A stretch of DNA of 64,000 bases from the NCBI GenBank assembly GCA_040371205.1, contig AP031382.1, positions 310,001 to 374,000 of the forward strand, in the 5' to 3' direction. This stretch comes from Rhodanobacter sp. (GTDB taxonomy: Bacteria > Pseudomonadota > Gammaproteobacteria > Xanthomonadales > Rhodanobacteraceae). Made by a program: the position numbers and the translations under genes. The notes under the pieces were generated by a model. It searched no databases and had not been told where the DNA came from. It saw only the letters and a list, made by a program, of their open reading frames with translations. Of the stretch, positions 38,269-48,138 are shown piece by piece (the first letter of the stretch is position 1; each line of letters begins with the position of its first letter).

Positions 38269-40773
38269 TCAGCGCGTGCATGCGAGCACACGGTCGGCAT
38301 TGGTACCCAGCGCGACACGCGCGATGTCCAGTTGCGTGCCCTTGCCGGCCTCGATCACGAAGGGATCGACGATGTGGTGCATGTCGGCGCCGGCGTGGCG
38401 CAGGCACTTCAACGGGATGCCGACGACTTGCCAGCTTGCCGCTTTGGGCGCGGCGTCCAGTGCGACGCGGCCGAGGCAGTCGCGGCCGCAGCGCATGCCG
38501 ATCCACGCCGGTTGCGCGCCGTGCGCGTCGATGCGCATGGTCGCCAGCAGCATCACGTCGCCGTTGGTCTGGCGGTCGAGGTCGAGCGGGCTGGCCGCGG
38601 CGAGCGAGAACGCGGCCGTGCCGCCTGTCCACGCCAGTCTGCGCGCGTCCTCCTGCGCCTTGTAGTCGAGTGCGGTCATGCGCAGGCTGCCGTCGGCGGT
38701 AGCGGCAGGCGTCGCGACGGGCTGCACGGTGGCACCGTCCGCACCGGTGAGTTCGAGCGCATAGCCGTGGGTGGCCTTGCCCTTCTCCAGGTAGTCGTCC
38801 GCCAGCACCTCGTCGCCGCTCACGCCGGATTGCTCCGGCAGCTTCGGCAGGTCCACATGGTCGGCGTAGGTGAGGCCGTAACCCAGCGGGAACTGCGGTT
38901 TGCCGCGGCCGGCCACGGCGCTGGCTGGCCAGGCGAAGGCCAGCGTGCCGTGAAAGTCGTGATCGATCCGGCCATCGGCCTTGCGCAGCAGCACGTCGGC
39001 CACGCCGCCGCCTTCGCTGCCGGGCAACCAGGCGGCGACGAAGGCATTCGCGGCGTTGATCTCGCGGTTCACCCACAGCGGGCGGCCGCTGAGGAACACC
39101 GCGACCACGGGTATGCCCTGCGCGCGGAGGCGGCGGATCAGGTCGAGATCGTGGTCGTCGCCGGGATGGAATTGCAGGTTCGGGATGTCGCCCTGGAACT
39201 CGGCGTAGGGCGTTTCGCCGAAGACCACCACGGCGACGTCGGGCTTGTGCGTGTAATGGCCGTCCGCCGCGATCTCGGCGTCGCCGCCGGCGGCCTTCAC
39301 CTGCGCGGCGATGCCGGCGCCGATGGACTGCGCGTCGGGGAAATCGGCATTGGCGAGGCCGGTGCCTTGCCAGGTCAGCGTCCAGCCGCCGCATTGCTGC
39401 GAGATGTTGTCCGCGCCTTCGCCGGCGATGAGGATGTGCCCGTGCGGATCGAGCGGCAGCAGGTTGCCGTTGTTCTTCAGCAACACCAGCGACTCGCGCA
39501 CCGCGCGCCGCGCGAGTGCGCGGTGCGCCGCGTTGCCGACGATGCGGCCGGCATCGCGCGCCAGCGGCTGCGTGGACGGCGCGCCCGCGTCGAACAGGCC
39601 CATGCGGAACTTCACGCGCAGGATGCGCGCGACCGCATCGTCGACGCGCGCCATCGGTATCGCACCGGACTTCACTTCGGCCAGGGTGTGCTCGTAGAGG
39701 CCTAGCCAGCTGTCAGGCGCCATCAGCATGTCGGCGCCGTTGTTGTAGGCGGCAGGGCAGTCCACGTTGCTGCAGCCGGGCAGCTGGCCGTGCGCGTTCC
39801 AGTCGCCGACCACGAAGCCCTGGAAGTCCATGTGCTGCTTCAGCACGTTGGTGAGCAGGCCGCGGTTGCCCAGCATCTTCACGCCGTTCCAACTGGAGAA
39901 CGAGGCCATGATGGTCTGCACGCCGGCGTCGATCGCGGGCGGGTAACCGGCGGCGTGCACGGCAATCAGGGTGCGTTCGTCGATCTCGGCGTCGCCCTGG
40001 TCCTTGCCGTTCTTGGTGCCGCCATCGGCAAGGAAGTGCTTGGCGCTGGCGATGACGTGCGCATCGTCGAGGAAGTCGCGGGTGCCGGGCGTGCCCTGCA
40101 GGCCTTCCACCATCGGGCCGGCGTAGCTGGCCACCACGCGCGGGTCCTGCGAATAGCCTTCGTAGGCGCGTCCCCAGCGCAGATCCTGCGGCACGGCGAG
40201 CGTGGGCGCAAAACTCCAGTTGAAGCTGGTGGCGCGCACTTCGGCCGCGGTGGCGGCGCCGATCGCGCGCATCAGCGCGGGGTCGTGCGCGTTGCCCAGC
40301 GCCGAGTTCTGCGGGAACAGGGTGGCGCCGAGGGTGCCATTGTCGCCGTGCACGGCGTCGATGCCGAACAACGGCGGGATCGCCGCGTGGCCGCCGGCGG
40401 TGTCCATCGCCGCGCGGTAGAACGCATCGGTCAACGCTTGCCACTGCGCCACGGTGGCGAAGCGGCCGCCGCCCGGCTTGGAGTTGCCGCCGGCGAGGAT
40501 GGAACCGAGGTGGTATTGGCGCATCTGCGCCGGGGTGATGCTGGCGATGTCGGCCTGGATCAGCTGGCCGACCTTGTCTTCCACCGACATGCTCGCCATC
40601 AGCGCATGCACGCGTTGCTCCAGTGCCGCGTCCGCCGGCAGGGGCCAGTGCGCCGTTGGCCACAGGGCGGGGTGCACGGTCGCGGCGTCGCCGCCCAGCG
40701 CGATGCCGACGGGGACGATGCCGAGCAGCGCGGCGAGCAGGATGCGGGTCGATGGAAGGTGTCGGATGGGCAT
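38269..40773 (-). CDS. GH3 exo-1,3/1,4-beta-glucan glucohydrolase (beta-glucosidase)
   Basis: Secreted 834-residue glycoside hydrolase family 3 enzyme that releases glucose from beta-glucans or beta-glucosides. Signal peptide MPIRHLPSTRILLAALLGIV with cleavage near GGDA. TIM-barrel domain with KHFLADGGT (245-253) and nucleophile D324 in VVGDWNAHG; second domain with acid/base E520 in FGETPYAE; then an extra C-terminal beta domain (about 690-834), as in exo-glucanases of plant pathogens. ATG 40773 has GAGGA 6 bases upstream; a TTG at 40794 is less likely. One operator lies just upstream. Confidence 0.93.
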   Translation of the reverse strand: MPIRHLPSTRILLAALLGIVPVGIALGGDAATVHPALWPTAHWPLPADAALEQRVHALMASMSVEDKVGQLIQADIASITPAQMRQYHLGSILAGGNSKPGGGRFATVAQWQALTDAFYRAAMDTAGGHAAIPPLFGIDAVHGDNGTLGATLFPQNSALGNAHDPALMRAIGAATAAEVRATSFNWSFAPTLAVPQDLRWGRAYEGYSQDPRVVASYAGPMVEGLQGTPGTRDFLDDAHVIASAKHFLADGGTKNGKDQGDAEIDERTLIAVHAAGYPPAIDAGVQTIMASFSSWNGVKMLGNRGLLTNVLKQHMDFQGFVVGDWNAHGQLPGCSNVDCPAAYNNGADMLMAPDSWLGLYEHTLAEVKSGAIPMARVDDAVARILRVKFRMGLFDAGAPSTQPLARDAGRIVGNAAHRALARRAVRESLVLLKNNGNLLPLDPHGHILIAGEGADNISQQCGGWTLTWQGTGLANADFPDAQSIGAGIAAQVKAAGGDAEIAADGHYTHKPDVAVVVFGETPYAEFQGDIPNLQFHPGDDHDLDLIRRLRAQGIPVVAVFLSGRPLWVNREINAANAFVAAWLPGSEGGGVADVLLRKADGRIDHDFHGTLAFAWPASAVAGRGKPQFPLGYGLTYADHVDLPKLPEQSGVSGDEVLADDYLEKGKATHGYALELTGADGATVQPVATPAATADGSLRMTALDYKAQEDARRLAWTGGTAAFSLAAASPLDLDRQTNGDVMLLATMRIDAHGAQPAWIGMRCGRDCLGRVALDAAPKAASWQVVGIPLKCLRHAGADMHHIVDPFVIEAGKGTQLDIARVALGTNADRVLACTR

Positions 40774-40828
40774 GCGCGTTCCTCGGTGCGGCAAGGGCCG
40801 CTGGCGAGGCGGTACTGTCCGGCATGAA

Positions 40829-40842
40829 TGACAGCGCTGTCA
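40829..40842. promoter_or_regulatory. LacI-type operator of the GH3 gene
   Basis: TGACAGCGCTGTCA, identical to operator 1 upstream of the TonB receptor. On the minus strand TTGACA (40843-40838) overlaps it in the same way. It sits 56 bases before the GH3 start. Confidence 0.88.
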
Positions 40843-40936
40843 AATTGACGACGGAACACGGTGCGATCAAGTTGCGGAGTGCGGCCGGCTGTGGGCCGCG
40901 GGCAAGGGATGGTGTGGAGGCGCCCGTGCCCTGCAC

Positions 40937-41953
40937 TCAGGCCGGCGCGGCGGCGGTCGATTCGCGCAACTGCAGCTCGTAGGGAATCTGCACCAGCCGG
41001 CCGTTGCCGCGGCCGCGCAACTGCTCAAGCAACTGCTGCGCGGCGAGCCGGCCCATCTCGCGGCTGGGCTGGCGCACGGTGGTCAGCGACGGCCACAGCT
41101 GGGTCGCCAGCGGGGTGTCGTCGAAGCCGCACACGGAAAGATCGCGCGGCACCTTGAGGCCGATTTCGTTGGCCGCCCACATCACGCCGGCGGCCATGTC
41201 GTCGTTGGCCGCGAAGATCGCAGTGGGGCGGCGTTTCAGCGCGAACAGCTGGCGCGCCGCCACCACGCCGGAGCCGAAGGTGAAACCGCCCTGCACGACG
41301 TACTTCGGATCGCAGGGCAGCCCGGCGGCGGCCATGGCCGCTTCGTAGCCGGCCAGGCGCCAGCGGCTGGCGCCGTGGTCGGCGATGCCCAGCACGTGCG
41401 CGACACGGCGGTGGCCCAGCCCGATCAGGTGGGCGACCAGGTCGCTGGCCGCCTGCTGCTCGTCCATGGCCACGCCGATCACGCCCTTGTGGCGCACCGG
41501 CGAGATGCAGGCGTGCGCCACGCCGTGCTCCTGCAGCCGCGCCAGCAGCTTGCGGTTGTCGGTGAGCGGCGGCGTCAGCACCACGCCGTCGATGTGGTGG
41601 TCGGTCACCAGGGCGTCGATGCGGCGGATGAAGTCCGGCCCGCGCATGCGCAACGGGCAGACCATCATGCTGTAGCGGTGCGCCTCGCAGGCGTCGAGCA
41701 CGCCGTCCTGGATTTCGGCCAGATAGGTGGACGCGGGGTTGTCGTTGTTGTCGTACAGCATCGCGACCAGGAACGAGCGGCTGCCGGCGAGCCCGCGCGC
41801 GGCGGGGCTGGGGCGGTAGTTCATCGCCTCCATCGCGGCCAGCACCTTCTGGCGCGTGGCGTCCTTGACCGAAGGCTCCTCGTTGAGGACGCGCGAAACC
41901 GTCTTCTGCGAAACCCCCGTGGCGCGCGCCACGTCTTCCAGCCGCACTCGCAT
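40937..41953 (-). CDS. LacI-family transcriptional repressor
   Basis: A 338-residue regulator. The helix-turn-helix MRVRLEDVARATGVSQKTVSRVLNEEPSVKDATRQKVLAAMEAMNYRPSPAARGLAGSRS includes the hinge helix (about residues 50-56); the rest is a periplasmic-binding-like sugar-sensing domain, with DFIRRIDALVTDHHIDGVVL and AIFAANDDMAAGVMWAANEIGLKVPRDLSVCGFDDTPLA. ATG 41953 chosen by alignment with LacI starts. It lies beside the GH3 gene and downstream of glk-HAD, and is the natural owner of the TGACAGCGCTGTCA sites. Confidence 0.93.
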   Translation of the reverse strand: MRVRLEDVARATGVSQKTVSRVLNEEPSVKDATRQKVLAAMEAMNYRPSPAARGLAGSRSFLVAMLYDNNDNPASTYLAEIQDGVLDACEAHRYSMMVCPLRMRGPDFIRRIDALVTDHHIDGVVLTPPLTDNRKLLARLQEHGVAHACISPVRHKGVIGVAMDEQQAASDLVAHLIGLGHRRVAHVLGIADHGASRWRLAGYEAAMAAAGLPCDPKYVVQGGFTFGSGVVAARQLFALKRRPTAIFAANDDMAAGVMWAANEIGLKVPRDLSVCGFDDTPLATQLWPSLTTVRQPSREMGRLAAQQLLEQLRGRGNGRLVQIPYELQLRESTAAAPA

Positions 41954-42003
41954 GGTGATCCGCTTCTCCTGCCGTCGCTGCACAACGCGCGATGGCCGGA
42001 TAG

Positions 42004-42687
42004 TCAGCCCCGCGCCGCCACCTCGTCAATGCGCTTCAGCAGGTCGGCGGGGTCCTCGTACACGCGCAGCGCGCCCGCGCGGGCGAGTTCGTCCTCGCCG
42101 TAGCCGCCGCTGAGCAGGCCCACGGCCAGCGCGCGGGCGCGCTGCGCGGCGAGCATGTCCCACACGCTGTCGCCGACGACAACGGCATGGTGGATGTCCA
42201 CGCCCAGCCGTTCGGCGGCGGCGAGGAACAGGTCGGGGTCGGGCTTGGCGTGGCGCACCTGGTCGCGCGTCACCACCGGCACCTTGGCCGGATCGACGCC
42301 GAGGGCGTCGAGATTGTGCCGGGCGGTGCGCAACTGGCCGCTGGTGGCGATGGCCCAGGGGATGTCCTGCGCGGTGAGATGGGCCAGCAATTCGCGCGCG
42401 CCGGGCAGCGGTTTCACCGCGCCTTGCGCATGCAGCCGGTTGAAGGCCTCGGCGTGGGCGTCGTAGAGCCGCTGGCGGGCTTCCTCGCCGATCTCCAGCC
42501 CCGTCTCGCGCAGAAGCACGCGGGTAAACAGGCCGCCGCTCATGCCGATGCGGCGGTGGATGCGCCACACGGACAGGTCGATGCCTTCGCTGTCCAGCGC
42601 TTCCTTCCACGCCAGCACATGCTGGTAGACGCTGTCGACGAGGGTGCCGTCGAGATCGAACAGGAAGGCGGTGTTACGGCGGGGCAT
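42004..42687 (-). CDS. HAD-superfamily hydrolase (subfamily IA)
   Basis: A 227-residue phosphatase or phosphomutase-like enzyme. FLFDLDGTLVDS gives the catalytic Asp pair, a helical cap follows, then IATSGQLRTARHN (motif II), KPDPDLF with the motif III Lys, and VVVGDSVWDMLAAQRA (motif IV). The cap resembles phosphoglycolate-phosphatase or beta-phosphoglucomutase relatives; with a glucokinase as operon partner a sugar phosphate is the best guess. 14 bases after the glk stop, 50 before lacI. Confidence 0.88.
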   Translation of the reverse strand: MPRRNTAFLFDLDGTLVDSVYQHVLAWKEALDSEGIDLSVWRIHRRIGMSGGLFTRVLLRETGLEIGEEARQRLYDAHAEAFNRLHAQGAVKPLPGARELLAHLTAQDIPWAIATSGQLRTARHNLDALGVDPAKVPVVTRDQVRHAKPDPDLFLAAAERLGVDIHHAVVVGDSVWDMLAAQRARALAVGLLSGGYGEDELARAGALRVYEDPADLLKRIDEVAARG

Positions 42688-42701
42688 GGCAGGTCCGTCG
42701 A

Positions 42702-43715
42702 TCAGCGGTGCGGGTGCAGCGGCAACCCGGCGGCGCGCAGCGCGATCGCCGCCGCGCCGAGCAGGCCGGGTTCGGGATGGGTGATCGCCGAGGTGGGCAC
42801 GCGTTCCATCGTTTCGCGGAAACGGCCCTTGGCCTCGAAGCGTTCGCGGAAACCGCCGCGGTGCAGCCACGGCAGCAGGAAGGGCAGCACGCCGCCGGTG
42901 AGGTAGACGCCCTCCCAGCCGCCCAGGCTCAGCACCAGGTCGCCGGCCACGCTGCCGAAGATGCCGGCCAGGGTCTCCAGCGTGCGCACGCACAGCGGGT
43001 CGCTGCCGGATTCGGCGTGCGAGGTGATGTCCTCGGGGGTGTAATCCTCGGCGGGCTGGCCGGCGATATCGGCCAGTGCGAGGTAGAGGTTGACCAGGCC
43101 GTTGCCGCAGATCATCCGCTCGTTGGAGACGCGGCCGAAGCGCGCGTTCAGCCGGTGCAGGATCTCCACGTCCTCGGCGGTGTGCGCGGCGAAGCCGGCG
43201 TGGCCGCCTTCGGTCTCCAGCACCACCCACTGGCCATCGCGCCACAGCAGACCGGCGACGCCCAGGCCGGTGCCTGGCCCCATCACCACGAAGGTCTGCG
43301 GCTGGGTGCTGTCCAGCTTGGCGGCGCCGACCGTGCCCACCGTCGCCAGCGAGCCGTCCCCCAGCAGCGGCACGGCCATGCTCTGCGCGGCGAAATCGTT
43401 CACCAGGCGCACGCCGTCCATGTCGAGCTTGGCCTGCAGGGCCTGCGCGGAAATCGCCCAGGGATTGTTGGTGACCTTCACCGTCTCGCCGCCGGCGATG
43501 CGGCCGGCCGCCGCGATCACCGCGCGCGAGGCGTTGCCGCCGGTATCAGCGAAGTACTGCAGGGCGGCCTCGGCCAGCGAGCCGAAGTCCTTCACCCGGT
43601 AGCGCCGGATGCTGTCCATGCGCAGCGGCGCGTCGGCGCTCTCGCCGGCCAGCGCAAAGCGCACGTTGGTTCCACCCAGATCGGCCAGCAGGGTGGCGGT
43701 GTTTCCGTGGGACAT
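42702..43715 (-). CDS. glk: glucokinase
   Basis: A 337-residue cytosolic enzyme that phosphorylates glucose at C6 with ATP. ATP-phosphate loop LLADLGGTNVRFAL at the N terminus; sugar-binding AISAQALQAKLDMDGVRLVNDFAAQSMAVPLL; catalytic Asp in VNDFA; GPGTGLGVAGLL; ETEGGHAGFA; and GGVLPFLL near the end. Belongs to the proteobacterial Glk group, not ROK. ATG start at 43715. It heads the glk-HAD-lacI group and provides the catabolic step after GH3-released glucose enters the cell. Confidence 0.95.
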   Translation of the reverse strand: MSHGNTATLLADLGGTNVRFALAGESADAPLRMDSIRRYRVKDFGSLAEAALQYFADTGGNASRAVIAAAGRIAGGETVKVTNNPWAISAQALQAKLDMDGVRLVNDFAAQSMAVPLLGDGSLATVGTVGAAKLDSTQPQTFVVMGPGTGLGVAGLLWRDGQWVVLETEGGHAGFAAHTAEDVEILHRLNARFGRVSNERMICGNGLVNLYLALADIAGQPAEDYTPEDITSHAESGSDPLCVRTLETLAGIFGSVAGDLVLSLGGWEGVYLTGGVLPFLLPWLHRGGFRERFEAKGRFRETMERVPTSAITHPEPGLLGAAAIALRAAGLPLHPHR

Positions 43716-43876
43716 CGGTAGCGCTCGGCAGTCGCGAAAACGCCTAGGGTGCAACGCAGCACGGGTGCGCGTCCACTATCTGCGCACGTATGTTCCGCCG
43801 GCGCATGCGGCAAAAACGTGCGTTTCGGCCTTGCGGCGGGCGTCGCGGCGCTAAAATCGCGCGGCTGCCCTTATGA

Positions 43877-44878
<1,002 letters not shown>

Positions 44879-45013
44879 CCGCGGCGTCTGCCCGGGAAAA
44901 TCCACGGTAGCGGCTGCAGCAAGCCCGAGACGTCGTGCAGGATGGTGCGGAGCGTCGCCTGACTTCCCATCCAGATCGAGTCATCCCGGCAAAGCGCCGG
45001 GCAAAGGGGCATC

Positions 45014-45952
45014 ATGAAAGCGTGGTTCGTGTTTTTCACTCTGCTGTTCGCATGCGCGGGCGTGCATGCGGCTGAATCGACATGGCAACCTTCCGCCGGC
45101 CACGTGCAGATGCCGCTTTGGCCGGGCACGCCGCCCGACATGCAGGCCATGCCAGGGCCGGAGACCGTGAAGACCAGCACCACGTTGCTCGCCGGCAAGA
45201 CAGTGACGGCGGTGAGCAACGTGTCGCGGCCCACCCTGACGGTCTACGCGCCGCAAGGCAAGAACACGGGCGCCGCCGTGGTGGTGATCCCCGGCGGCGG
45301 TTTCGAGATCCTGGCGATCGACCTCGAAGGCACCGAGATCTGCGACTGGCTGACCGCGCGCGGCATCACCTGCGTGCTGCTCAAGTATCGGGTGCCCGGC
45401 GCGCCCTACGATTGGCACAGCAACAGTCGGCCCCACAATTATCAGGTGCCGACGATGGCGCTGGAGGACGTGCAGCGCACGATGGGCCTGGTGCGCTTCC
45501 ACGCGAAAGACTGGCATATCGATCCGCGCAAGGTCGGCGTGGTCGGTTTCTCCGCCGGCGGTTACCTCGTGGCGGAAATCAGCACGCACTTCGACAAGCG
45601 CCTGTACAAGCCGCTGGACGCCGCCGACAGGGAAAGCATACGCCCGGACTTCGCCATGGCGATCTATCCGGGGCACCTCGCGCTTGACGATGGCACGTTG
45701 AATCCCAACGTGCCGGTGACCCGTGCCACGCCGCCCACCTTCATCGTGCAGGCCGAGGACGACGACGTCGACGGCGTGCAGCAGGCGCTGGTCTATTTCA
45801 CCGCGTTGAAGAAAGCCGGCGTGCTGACGGAGATGCACGTGTACGCGCAGGGCGGCCACGCCTTCGGCGTGCGTCGCACGGACAAGCCGATCACCCACTG
45901 GACCGATCTGGCGGACGCGTGGATGCGCACGATAGGGGTGTTGCCGCACTGA
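45014..45952 (+). CDS. secreted alpha/beta-hydrolase (acetyl-esterase-like)
   Basis: A 312-residue exported esterase. Signal peptide MKAWFVFFTLLFACAGVHA. The oxyanion-hole motif VVVIPGGGF, nucleophile elbow GFSAGG, then an Asp in IVQAEDDDV and a catalytic His in YAQGGHAFG complete the triad. It is close to BD-FAE/acetyl-xylan-esterase-type proteins that deacetylate plant sugars, though that activity is an inference. SD AAGGGG precedes the ATG. Close to the glucan locus but separated by hemB. Confidence 0.88.
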   Translation: MKAWFVFFTLLFACAGVHAAESTWQPSAGHVQMPLWPGTPPDMQAMPGPETVKTSTTLLAGKTVTAVSNVSRPTLTVYAPQGKNTGAAVVVIPGGGFEILAIDLEGTEICDWLTARGITCVLLKYRVPGAPYDWHSNSRPHNYQVPTMALEDVQRTMGLVRFHAKDWHIDPRKVGVVGFSAGGYLVAEISTHFDKRLYKPLDAADRESIRPDFAMAIYPGHLALDDGTLNPNVPVTRATPPTFIVQAEDDDVDGVQQALVYFTALKKAGVLTEMHVYAQGGHAFGVRRTDKPITHWTDLADAWMRTIGVLPH

Positions 45953-45979
45953 CCGTCGGCGCGCCCGCAGGTGCCGCGC

Positions 45980-46762
45980 TCAATGCGCTGGCTTCGGCGC
46001 CACCAGTTTGATCTCGTACAGCTTCGGCCAGCACTTGCCGGTGACGAACAGGCGGTCGTGCTTGGCGTCGTAGGCGATGCCGTTGAGCACGTCGTTGACG
46101 GGATCGGCCAGCGTATCGGCGGGCGGCACGAGGCCGGCGAGGTCGATCCAGCCGACCACCTTGCCGTTGGCCGGGTTGATGCGCGCGATGCGCGTGGTGA
46201 GCCACACGTTGGCGTAGATCTGGCCCTTCACCCATTCCAGCTCGTTGAGGTTGGCGAGCGGCTTGCCGTCGGCGGTCACGTCGATCTGGCCGACCTGCTT
46301 GAGCGTGTCCGGGTCGAGGATGCGGAGGGTCGGGGTGCCGTCGCTCATGTACAGCCGCTGGCCGTCGCTGGTCAGCGCCCAGCCTTCGCCCGGATAGGGG
46401 AAGCGCATCTGCGGTTTGAGCGTGGCGAGGTCGTAGACGAAACCTTCGTGATTCTGCCAACTGAGCTGGATCAGCTTGTCCTTCCACACCGCGATGCCTT
46501 CGCCGTAGTCCGGCCAGGGCGTGGGCGTGGACTGCAGCACCTTGCCGGTGCGCAGGTCCACCTTGCGCACGGACGAGCTGCCTACCTGGCCGGTGCTCTC
46601 GTAGAGATCGCCGTCGAGGTAAAGCAGGCCCTCGGTGTAGGCGTTGGTGTCGTGCGGGTAGCTGTGCACCACGCGATAGCCGTAGACGGGAATGGGGCTT
46701 TGCGCGTGCAACGGAGCGGCAAGGGCGATGGCGAGCGCGGCGATGGCTGCGGGGATTTTCAT
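45980..46762 (-). CDS. glutaminyl-peptide cyclotransferase, plant type
   Basis: A 260-residue periplasmic beta-propeller enzyme that forms N-terminal pyroglutamate. Signal peptide MKIPAAIAALAIALAAPLHA. Family signature: FTQGL-like AYTEGLLYLDGDLYESTGQVGSSSVRKVDL, NLNELEWVKGQIYANVWLTTRIARIN, LNGIAYD and LFVTGKCWPKLYEIKL. The ATG at 46762 is preferred; 46774 is an alternative. Substrate proteins unknown. Convergent with the esterase (27 bases apart). Confidence 0.88.
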   Translation of the reverse strand: MKIPAAIAALAIALAAPLHAQSPIPVYGYRVVHSYPHDTNAYTEGLLYLDGDLYESTGQVGSSSVRKVDLRTGKVLQSTPTPWPDYGEGIAVWKDKLIQLSWQNHEGFVYDLATLKPQMRFPYPGEGWALTSDGQRLYMSDGTPTLRILDPDTLKQVGQIDVTADGKPLANLNELEWVKGQIYANVWLTTRIARINPANGKVVGWIDLAGLVPPADTLADPVNDVLNGIAYDAKHDRLFVTGKCWPKLYEIKLVAPKPAH

Positions 46763-46908
46763 GGCACCGATCATCCCATGATCCAGCGATCCCGGCAGTA
46801 TCGGACGCGCGAAACGAATGAACTGGCCAAAGACGCCAGCTCTCGCGTGGTGTCGACTCGTGGCGGCGGGGCTGTGTCCTCTGACGCGCACGCTGGGAGA
46901 GTCAAGTT

Positions 46909-47286
46909 TCAAGCCTCGGGCAGGCTGTCCGGCGCGGCGAGGTGCACGAGGCGCAGACTGCCGACCAGCAGCGCCAGCGCGCCCGGTTCGTAGTTGTAGA
47001 ACTGCAGGGCGAACGCGCCCAGGGCCGCCGCCAGGCACGCCAGCGTGCGCGAGCGGAACAGCAGCGACGACGCCGCCGCGACGAGTGCGGCGATGCCATA
47101 GGCGTCGTGCAGGAAGCCGACCACCAACGCCTGCCGCAGCGCGCACCACGCGGGCGCCTGCGCGGCCGTGCAGCGGTCCGCGATGGCGTGCGGTTCGATC
47201 AGGCCGTAACGCAGCCAGGCCGCGCCCGCACCGACCAGTGCGATGGCGAGCCATGGAATCAACGCGCGCAGCTGGCGTGTGCCCAT
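46909..47286 (-). CDS. small membrane protein of unknown function
   Basis: A 125-residue inner-membrane protein with three or four hydrophobic segments (about 11-27, 55-80 and 88-105). Two cysteines flank a short periplasmic segment (CTAAQAPAWC, about residues 40-49). I do not recognise the family. Its ATG overlaps the stop of the endonuclease/phosphatase gene by one base, with GGAGA upstream, so it is translationally coupled to it. Confidence 0.72.
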   Translation of the reverse strand: MGTRQLRALIPWLAIALVGAGAAWLRYGLIEPHAIADRCTAAQAPAWCALRQALVVGFLHDAYGIAALVAAASSLLFRSRTLACLAAALGAFALQFYNYEPGALALLVGSLRLVHLAAPDSLPEA

Positions 47287-48068
47287 CAGTGTTCTCCGTG
47301 GCGTGGCGGCAGGCGGATTTCCGCGGCCAGCGCCAGATGATCCGAAAACGCCTGCGGTAGCGTCCACACTTTCTCCAGCGCCACGCTGGGCGAGGCGAGG
47401 ATGTGGTCGAGCGCGCGTTTCGGCTTCCAGCTCGGGAAGGTGGGTGTGGCCAGGGCCGGGGCCTGCAGCCGCGAGCGTGCGAAAAGTTGGCGCATCTCCG
47501 GGCTTCCGGCCTCGGTGTTGAGGTCGCCCATCAGCACGGCGTGCGGATGGTCCTCGAGCATCTCGGCGATGAAGCCCAGTTGGCGTGTGCGTGTGGCCGC
47601 GCCCAGCGAGAGGTGGGCGATCACCACGGCCAGCGCGTGCCCGCCGGTGCCGAAGCGCACCAGCAGCGCGCCGCGGCCGCGGCCGGGCAGCGGGTAGTCC
47701 AGCACCGAGCTGGGTTCGATGCGGCTGATCAGCCCGTTCGCGGTATGCGACAGCCCGGCTACCGGGCGGTTCGGCTGGTGGCTCCAGTACGGCATGCCGG
47801 CGGCTTCGGCGAGGTAGCGCGTCTGGTTGAGGAAGCCGGAGCGCAGGCTGCCGGCGTCGGCCTCCTGCAGACCGATCACGTCGAACTGCGGCAGCAGCGC
47901 GGCGAGGCGGTCGAGATTGTCGATCTTGCGGCGCCCCGGCAGCACGGCGGTAAGGCTGCGGGTGACGTACTCGCTGTAACGCTGCACGCTGGCGCCGGCG
48001 AGGATGTTGCAGCTCAGCAGGCGCAGGCGGGGTCCGGCATGAGCATGGGGGGCGGCGGCGTGTTCCAT
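47286..48068 (-). CDS. endonuclease/exonuclease/phosphatase family protein
   Basis: A 260-residue metal-dependent phosphoesterase. LLSCNILAG (start of the fold), FDVIGLQEADAGSL (metal-binding Glu), VIAHLSLGAATRTRQL (His), MGDLNTEAGSPEM (Asn/Asp) and ALDHILAS, SDHLALAAEI (final Asp-His) complete the EEP active site. No signal peptide. Substrate could be DNA, RNA or a phospholipid; unknown. ATG at 48068. Sits downstream of the dsbA genes, an arrangement shared with Pseudomonas and Xanthomonas. Confidence 0.9.
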   Translation of the reverse strand: MEHAAAPHAHAGPRLRLLSCNILAGASVQRYSEYVTRSLTAVLPGRRKIDNLDRLAALLPQFDVIGLQEADAGSLRSGFLNQTRYLAEAAGMPYWSHQPNRPVAGLSHTANGLISRIEPSSVLDYPLPGRGRGALLVRFGTGGHALAVVIAHLSLGAATRTRQLGFIAEMLEDHPHAVLMGDLNTEAGSPEMRQLFARSRLQAPALATPTFPSWKPKRALDHILASPSVALEKVWTLPQAFSDHLALAAEIRLPPRHGEH

Positions 48069-48138
48069 GGGGCTGTGCAAGATACTCGCGGGAAACCGCA
48101 GCGGGCGTGAATGCCCGCCGTGGCTCCGGGCCGGCAGG

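Noticed and set aside
44985-45001. CCCGGC/GCCGGG hairpin as a hemB terminator
   Set aside because: Only 6 bp and no T tract; it sits close to the esterase ribosome site, so a termination role is not supported.
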